The notes beneath the pieces are model-generated. The model was not told the DNA's origin and searched no databases. It saw nothing but the letters and a program-made list of their open reading frames with translations. From UBA1189 sp045647345 (GTDB lineage Bacteria; Bacteroidota; Bacteroidia; Bacteroidales; Bacteroidaceae), in assembly GCA_045647345.1 (NCBI GenBank), contig JAZRMG010000020.1:1-21881 (forward strand): DNA of 21,881 nt. The letters are read 5' to 3'. Of the stretch, positions 16,834 to 21,881 are shown piece after piece. Made by a program: the position numbers and the translations under genes. Position 1 is the first letter of the stretch. Each line of letters starts with the position of its first letter.

Positions 16834-16840
16834 AAAATTA
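16833..16840 (-). promoter_or_regulatory. Operon promoter -7 box TAATTTTG
   Basis: On the minus strand, TAATTTTG is a perfect match to the Bacteroidetes TAnnTTTG -7 consensus. Transcription would start near 16826, producing the structured leader. The expected TTTG at -33 is absent; the upstream sequence is a run of A/T. The promoter may therefore be weak or depend on another factor. Confidence 0.5.
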
Positions 16841-17010
16841 CAATATTATATTCATAATTCTTTTATTTTTTTAGATAATTTTGTGTAAAAGCCTGATTTT
16901 TCGGGCGTAGCATGTCAAAAAACAGCGGGGTGAGCATAAACGAGAGGAGTAATGCCAGGTTTGTTTGAATATTTCACTGCGAGTTTTTTTATGTTTCGCT
17001 CATTTTTACC

Positions 17011-17018
17011 TACCTTTA
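17011..17018 (+). promoter_or_regulatory. Probable promoter -7 box of the M16 peptidase gene
   Basis: TACCTTTA matches TAnnTTTG at all but the last base and lies 25 nt before the ATG at 17044. The -33 region is T-rich with no exact TTTG. It diverges from the operon promoter about 170 bp away. Confidence 0.4.
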
Positions 17019-17043
17019 CAGCCGATTAACAAATTTAATAGGT

Positions 17044-19953
17044 ATGAAAAAGTTTTTATTTTCAATGTGTTCCGTAGTGGCTGCTATGCTGATGATGGCA
17101 TCGTGTGCAGGCAAGCGTACTTACGAGACGGTAGACGGTGACCCTATGCAGAGCCGTATCTATACACTGGACAATGGGTTGAAGGTGTATCTCACAGTGA
17201 ACAAGGAGACTCCGCGCATACAGACGTACATCCCGGTGCGTGTGGGCGGTAAGAACGACCCGGCCGAGACAACTGGCTTAGCTCACTACTTCGAGCATCT
17301 GATGTTCAAGGGCTCAGAGAGCTTCGGCACACAGAACTATGCCGAGGAGAAGCCCCTGCTCGACCAGATAGAGGCGCTCTTCGAGGTGTACCGCACCAAG
17401 ACCGACGAGGCCGAGCGCGCGGCCATCTATCATGTGATAGACAGCCTGTCGTATGAGGCTTCGAAGCTCTCTATCCCTAACGAGTATGACAAACTGATGG
17501 CTGCCATCGGTGCCGAGGGCACGAATGCCTACACGAGCTTTGACGTGACTTGCTACATCGAGGATATCCCCGCCAACCAGCTGGAGAACTGGGCGAAGAT
17601 ACAGGCCGACCGCTTCAAGCACAACGTCATCCGTGGTTTCCACACTGAGCTGGAGACGGTATATGAGGAGAAGAACATGAGCCTTACACGAGACAGCCGC
17701 AAACTCAACGAGGCGATGTTCTCGGCACTCTTCACCCATCACCCCTACGGCACACAGACTGTACTGGGTACGCAGGAGCACCTGAAGAACCCCTCTATCA
17801 CTAACATCAAGAACTACTATAAGAAGTGGTATGTGCCCAACAATATGGCTATCTGCATGTCGGGCGACTTTGAATTCGATGAGGCGATGGACATCATCGA
17901 GAAGTACTTCGGCGACATGGAACCTAACCCCGAGTTGCAGATGATGAGCTTCGAACCCGAAGAGGAGATCACTGAACCCATCGTACGCGAGGTGTGGGGC
18001 CTGGAGTCGGAGCGCGTGGCGCTGGCATGGCGATTCCCCGGTGCGGCATCGGATGAAGCTTTGATGCTGAGTGTCATTGACGCTATCATGAGCAACGGCA
18101 AGGCCGGACTCATCGACCTCAACCTCATGCAGGAGCAGAAGATGCTCTCAGCCTACTCGTTTCCCTATGACCAAACTGACTATACTGCCTACTTCGTGCA
18201 GGGCGCTCCCAAGGAGGGACAGTCGCTCGAAGAGGTGAAGGCGCTGTTGCTCTCACAAATCGATGCTCTGCGCAAGGGCGAATGGGACGAGTCGCTGCTC
18301 ACGGCCGGTATCGCCAACTACAAGCTGCAGGTGCAGCGTATGCTTGAGGACAACGGCTCACGTGCCGACCTCTTTGTCACCAGCTTTGTCAACGGACAGC
18401 CGTGGGCCGATATGGTGCACCGCGTAGAACGCATGGAGAAGATTACCAAGGAAGATGTACTGGCCTTTGTCAATGAGCACCTGAAGGACAATAACTATGC
18501 CGTGGTGTACAAGCGTCAGGGCCAGGACCCCAACGTGAAGAAGATTGCCAAGCCTGCCATCACTCCCATCTTCATGAACCGTGACACCACCAGCGCCTTC
18601 CTCCGCGAGGTGCAGGCTTCGGTGGTGGCTCCCATCGAACCGGTATTCGTGGACTTCGACAAGGATATGAGCAAGGGCACCATCGGGCAGCTGCCTCTCT
18701 TGTATAAGAAGAACGAGATGAACGACCTCTTCACCTTGCAGTATATTTTCGACTTCGGTGCTAATGAAATGAAAACTCTGGGTACATCTCGCGACTATCT
18801 CGACTACTTGGGCACATCTGATATGACTGCTGCCGAAATCAAACAAGCTTTCTACAACCTCGCTTGTAGCTATCGCATCAGTGTTGGCAATACTCAGGTG
18901 ACCATCAATCTGAGCGGTTTGTCAGAAAATATGAGCCAGGCCATCGAGCTTTTGGAGAAGGTGATCTCTGATGCTCAACCCAATGAAGCTGCTTACCAGA
19001 ACCTTGTAGCTGACATACTCAAATCGCGTGCCAACAACAAGGCCAACCAGAGTGCCAACTTCAGCATGTTGCGCCAGTATGGTCTCTACGGAACCAATAA
19101 TCCCGCGAAGAATATCCTCAGCGAGGGTGAACTGAAGAGCATGGAGTCGGAGACGTTGATACAGACCATCGCCCAGCTGCCCACCTATGAGCACCGTGTA
19201 CTCTACTATGGCCCCATGACCATGGATGAAGTATCGGCCATTGTAGCCAATCTGCACAAGGTGCCCGAAACCTTGAAGGCGATGGCGAAGAACGAAAGCT
19301 TCAAGTACCAGCGTGCCGATGAGAACATCGTCTACATTGCACCCTACGATGCCAACCAGATCTATATGTCGGCCGTATCGAACCAGGGCGAGATGTACGA
19401 TGTGAAGAAGACGCCTATCGTTACGATGTATAATGAGTACTTCGGTGGTGGCATGAACAGCATCGTGTTCCAGGAGATGCGCGAGGCCCGCGGTCTTGCC
19501 TATAGTGCTTCGGCTCGCATGATCGAGCCTTGGCGCACCGAGGATCCCGGTTACTACTGGACCTACATCGCCACACAGAACGATAAGATGATCGATGCCC
19601 TCACCGCCTTTGATGAGATTATCAACAATATGCCCGTGAGTGAGCAGGCCTTCAACATTGCCAAGGAGGCACTCATCGGTCGCTTGCGCACCGAGCGCAT
19701 CACTCGTAGCCAAATCCTCGGCTATTACCTCGGACAAGAGGATTTGGGACTTACGGAAGATACACGCCGTCAGCTCTATGAGGCTGTGCAGACCATGACT
19801 CTCGATGATGTAGTTGCCTACCAGCAGGCCAATGTCAAGGACCGCAAGTATATCACTTGCATCCTTGGTCGTGAGGAGGACCTCGATATGAAGGCGCTCG
19901 AGAAATGGGGCAAGATCATACGCCTCACTCCTGAAGACATCTTCGGATATTAA
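17044..19953 (+). CDS. M16 family zinc peptidase, two-domain lipoprotein
   Basis: This 969-aa pitrilysin/insulinase-family peptidase has a lipoprotein signal ending MMASC (Cys21), so it is membrane-anchored facing the periplasm or surface. The inverted zinc motif HYFEH is at 81-85 (GLAHYFEHLMFKG), and the third ligand Glu lies in ELETVYEEKNM (~202-211). A second catalytic-chamber half carries the Arg/Tyr pair in REARGLAYS (~820). Both halves are complete, as in the large single-chain M16 peptidases that degrade peptides inside a closed chamber. Codon use is C/G-ending for most of its length; a patch around 18750-19020 uses more T-ending codons (GCT, ACT, TCT), possibly a recombined segment. 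The gene has its own promoter and terminator, so it is not part of the fimbrillin operon. Confidence 0.93.
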   Translation: MKKFLFSMCSVVAAMLMMASCAGKRTYETVDGDPMQSRIYTLDNGLKVYLTVNKETPRIQTYIPVRVGGKNDPAETTGLAHYFEHLMFKGSESFGTQNYAEEKPLLDQIEALFEVYRTKTDEAERAAIYHVIDSLSYEASKLSIPNEYDKLMAAIGAEGTNAYTSFDVTCYIEDIPANQLENWAKIQADRFKHNVIRGFHTELETVYEEKNMSLTRDSRKLNEAMFSALFTHHPYGTQTVLGTQEHLKNPSITNIKNYYKKWYVPNNMAICMSGDFEFDEAMDIIEKYFGDMEPNPELQMMSFEPEEEITEPIVREVWGLESERVALAWRFPGAASDEALMLSVIDAIMSNGKAGLIDLNLMQEQKMLSAYSFPYDQTDYTAYFVQGAPKEGQSLEEVKALLLSQIDALRKGEWDESLLTAGIANYKLQVQRMLEDNGSRADLFVTSFVNGQPWADMVHRVERMEKITKEDVLAFVNEHLKDNNYAVVYKRQGQDPNVKKIAKPAITPIFMNRDTTSAFLREVQASVVAPIEPVFVDFDKDMSKGTIGQLPLLYKKNEMNDLFTLQYIFDFGANEMKTLGTSRDYLDYLGTSDMTAAEIKQAFYNLACSYRISVGNTQVTINLSGLSENMSQAIELLEKVISDAQPNEAAYQNLVADILKSRANNKANQSANFSMLRQYGLYGTNNPAKNILSEGELKSMESETLIQTIAQLPTYEHRVLYYGPMTMDEVSAIVANLHKVPETLKAMAKNESFKYQRADENIVYIAPYDANQIYMSAVSNQGEMYDVKKTPIVTMYNEYFGGGMNSIVFQEMREARGLAYSASARMIEPWRTEDPGYYWTYIATQNDKMIDALTAFDEIINNMPVSEQAFNIAKEALIGRLRTERITRSQILGYYLGQEDLGLTEDTRRQLYEAVQTMTLDDVVAYQQANVKDRKYITCILGREEDLDMKALEKWGKIIRLTPEDIFGY

Positions 19954-20012
19954 AAGATGCGTACCGATGGAATGGGGGGATTTTGGTATTCTCTCCCTGT
20001 CAAAGACTCGAA

Positions 20013-20046
20013 GACATCAGCTCCATAAGGGGCTGATGTCTTTTTT
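20013..20046 (+). terminator. Intrinsic terminator of the M16 peptidase gene
   Basis: A 12-bp stem (20013-20024 with 20029-20040, one G-U pair, ATAA loop) is followed by six T. It starts 60 nt after the stop codon. Confidence 0.92.
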
Positions 20047-20160
20047 ACTCCTCCTTGAATGAATTGTCACGAACAAGTTGGAGCAATTTGTTGAAAGGGG
20101 GTATATATTGGGGTAATAATATAACGTGAGTTCGATATAAGAACCAGCTGCTTTTATTCT

Positions 20161-20264
20161 CCTCCTAGGTTAGGAGGCCGACGCTATCATACCGCGTTGG
20201 CCCCCTAATTTGAGGGGACAATATAGAGACCTGGGTAAACTGCTATATTGTCTCCTATATTTTT
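20161..20264 (+). repeat. Cluster of four hairpins, REP-like element or small RNA
   Basis: Four inverted repeats follow each other. CCTCCTA/TAGGAGG is at 20161-20177. CCGACGC/GCGTTGG is at 20178-20200. CCCCT/AGGGG is at 20202-20217. GACAATATAG/CTATATTGTC is at 20217-20252; its stem can extend to 13 bp by using the GGGG of hairpin 3, and it is followed by TCCTATATTTTT. The last hairpin looks like a terminator on the plus strand. The first three recall the palindromic CCCTCC/GGAGGG intergenic repeats common in Bacteroidetes. The rest of 20047-20379 shows no gene. Confidence 0.5.
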
Positions 20265-20379
20265 GATATTAAGGGTGTTGGTTAATTCGCCCCTATATGT
20301 GTTGGCGAGTGTTTATGCTTTTGTGACAAACGGGAATCAGATTGAGGACGAAAGAAATTAACGTTTCTGACCTACACTT

Positions 20380-20387
20380 TACCTTTG
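20380..20387 (+). promoter_or_regulatory. Promoter -7 box TACCTTTG of the acyl-CoA synthetase gene
   Basis: This is a perfect TAnnTTTG match 27 nt before the ATG at 20415. No clear TTTG lies at the right distance for -33. Confidence 0.6.
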
Positions 20388-20414
20388 CACCGATAATTAG
20401 AAGCAAAGAATAGT

Positions 20415-21881
20415 ATGTTGGAACGATTCCTCAAGAAGACTAAGTTTGATTCATTCGACGACTTCATGCAGCACTATGAGGTGTGCGTGCCCGAGCATTT
20501 CAATTTTGCTTACGATGTAGTAGACGCGTGGGCCAAGGAGGATGCTGACAAGCGTGCCATGCTGTGGACCAATGAGGCGGGCGAGGAGCGTACATTCACG
20601 TTTGGTGAGATGAAGCGTTGGTCTGACCGCACGGCATCGTACCTTCAGAGCCTCGGTATCAGACGGGGCGATGTAGTGATGGTCATCCTCAAGCGGCGCT
20701 ACGAATGGTGGTGGACCATGCTTGCCTTGCACAAATTGGGAGCTATCGCGGTACCTGCTACACACCTGCTACGTGCACATGATATAGAGTATCGTTGCAA
20801 TGGAGCTGGCATCAAGGCCATCGTGGCTTGTGGCGACGATGACGTCATACATAATGTGGAGGCAGCACGCCCCTACTGTCATACGCTGAAATACTGCGTT
20901 TCGATAGGGCCAAATGTGCCGTATGGATGGCTCGATTTCCATGAGGGGCTCAGTAAGGCGATGCCCTTTGTACGCATCGCAGAGAACGACAATGCCGACA
21001 CCATGCTCATGTACTTCACGTCGGGTACTTCGGGCGACCCCAAGATGGTGTGCCATGACTTCACCTATCCCTTGGGACATATCATCACCGCTGCATGTTG
21101 GCATAATCTGTATGAGGATTCGCTGCACCTCACCTTGAGCGATACTGGCTGGGGCAAGGCTGCATGGGGCAAACTCTATGGACAGTGGATAGTGGGTGCC
21201 ACGGTATTCGTATACGACTACGAGGGACGTTTCCCACCTGCCGATATCTTGCGCACCATCGAGAAGTACCGCATCACCTCGTTCTGTGCACCCCCTACGG
21301 TATTCCGTTTCCTGATAAAAGAGGATGTGGAAAAGTACGATATCAGTAGTCTGCGCTACTGCACCGTGGCAGGCGAAGCGCTCAACCCCAGTGTCTTTGA
21401 CCGATGGAAGCGCCTCACAGGAATCAGCCTTATGGAGGGCTACGGACAGACCGAAACGACCCTTTCCATCGGTACTTATCCGTGGTGCAAGCCCAAACCA
21501 GGCTCTATGGGTGTGCGTGGTCCGCAATACCATGTGGAACTCATGGATAAGGAGGGGCGTATCCTTGGGCACGATGAGGAGGGTGAGATTGTTATCTGTA
21601 CCTCGGGAGAGAAGCCTTTGGGACTTTTCAAGGGGTATCACCGCAACGAAGAGCTGACAGCAGCCGCCAATCACGACGGGTGGTACCATACGGGCGACAT
21701 AGCCTACCGCGACCGTGACGGGTACTATTGGTTTGTGGGTCGCACCGATGATGTGATTAAATCGTCAGGCTACCGTATAGGTCCCTTTGAGGTGGAGAGT
21801 GCCTTGATGAAGCATCCCGCCGTGCTCGAATGTGCGGTTACTGGAGTGCCCGATGAGATACGTGGCCAGTTGGTGAAGGCC
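20415..21881 (+). CDS. AMP-forming acyl-CoA synthetase (partial, C-terminus beyond window)
   Basis: 489 codons are in frame to the window edge with no stop. The protein belongs to the adenylate-forming superfamily and activates a carboxylic acid with ATP, then transfers it to CoA. Visible motifs: the phosphate-binding loop YFTSGTSGDPKMV (200-212), GYGQTE (342-347), YHTGD (424-428) and the hinge GRTDDVIKSSGYRIGPFEVE (from 442). The C-terminal catalytic Lys lies outside the window. The overall form, with a FNFAYDVVDAWA start and WGKAAWGKLYGQW, is closest to the medium-chain or acetyl/propionyl-type synthetases. The exact substrate cannot be told. It is cytoplasmic, with its own promoter, and appears unrelated to the fimbrillin operon. 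Confidence 0.92.
   Translation, partial: MLERFLKKTKFDSFDDFMQHYEVCVPEHFNFAYDVVDAWAKEDADKRAMLWTNEAGEERTFTFGEMKRWSDRTASYLQSLGIRRGDVVMVILKRRYEWWWTMLALHKLGAIAVPATHLLRAHDIEYRCNGAGIKAIVACGDDDVIHNVEAARPYCHTLKYCVSIGPNVPYGWLDFHEGLSKAMPFVRIAENDNADTMLMYFTSGTSGDPKMVCHDFTYPLGHIITAACWHNLYEDSLHLTLSDTGWGKAAWGKLYGQWIVGATVFVYDYEGRFPPADILRTIEKYRITSFCAPPTVFRFLIKEDVEKYDISSLRYCTVAGEALNPSVFDRWKRLTGISLMEGYGQTETTLSIGTYPWCKPKPGSMGVRGPQYHVELMDKEGRILGHDEEGEIVICTSGEKPLGLFKGYHRNEELTAAANHDGWYHTGDIAYRDRDGYYWFVGRTDDVIKSSGYRIGPFEVESALMKHPAVLECAVTGVPDEIRGQLVKA

Noticed and set aside
18922..19737. 271-codon open frame on the minus strand inside the M16 peptidase gene
   Set aside because: It is a shadow of a GC-rich coding frame; the plus-strand product has full M16 motifs, and the antisense translation has no recognisable domain or start signal.
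20769..21689. 306-codon open frame on the minus strand within the acyl-CoA synthetase gene
   Set aside because: The plus strand encodes all adenylate-forming motifs in one frame; the antisense frame is a composition artefact.

Overview
The window looks like chromosome of a gut-type Bacteroidales (Bacteroides or a close relative). The signs are fimbrillin-type lipoproteins, BspA-like leucine-rich repeats, BACON and M64 peptidase modules, a T9SS-like C-terminal tail, TAnnTTTG-type promoter boxes and a DUF6078-like gene. Genus and species cannot be fixed from the sequence alone.

Layout. Positions 143-574 (minus) hold a small Cys-rich DUF6078-like gene with its own promoter. Positions 828-16487 (minus) hold one tightly packed operon of eight genes, read from high to low coordinates. 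It has three tandem giant lipoproteins of 1131, 1172 and 1138 aa, each built as lipobox, fimbrillin-like domain, BspA-type LRRs, BACON and M64 peptidase-like domain. Then come two stand-alone fimbrillin-type lipoproteins, a secreted Big2/lectin-like protein ending in a dockerin, a secreted protein starting with a cohesin-like domain and ending in a sorting-type tail, and a 60-aa glycine-rich peptide. A strong 19-bp inverted repeat at 772-811 closes the operon. Ahead of the first gene lies a leader of about 340 nt (16488-16833) with a promoter box and several hairpins. Among them are two mutually exclusive sets of pairings next to a U-tract, which suggests an attenuator or switch-like RNA. On the plus strand, 17044-19953 encodes a two-domain M16 zinc peptidase lipoprotein ended by a clear intrinsic terminator. 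A 460-bp intergenic region follows with four consecutive hairpins. At 20415 an AMP-forming acyl-CoA synthetase gene begins and runs off the window.

How the parts may work together (inference). The operon reads as a surface appendage or adhesin system. All five fimbrillin-type lipoproteins have an aligned Thr-Arg site about 24-32 residues after the lipidated Cys, as expected if an Arg-specific protease matures them for type V pilus-like assembly. The three large proteins would put LRR adhesive modules and M64 domains on that scaffold. The dockerin and cohesin-like neighbours could add a non-covalent docking step. The paralogues differ in their catalytic residues: two keep HExxGH plus (G/A)DE, while the promoter-proximal one has lost the second His and the Asp and is probably a pseudoenzyme. 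The LRR segments are visibly more AT-rich than the flanking domains, which suggests module exchange.
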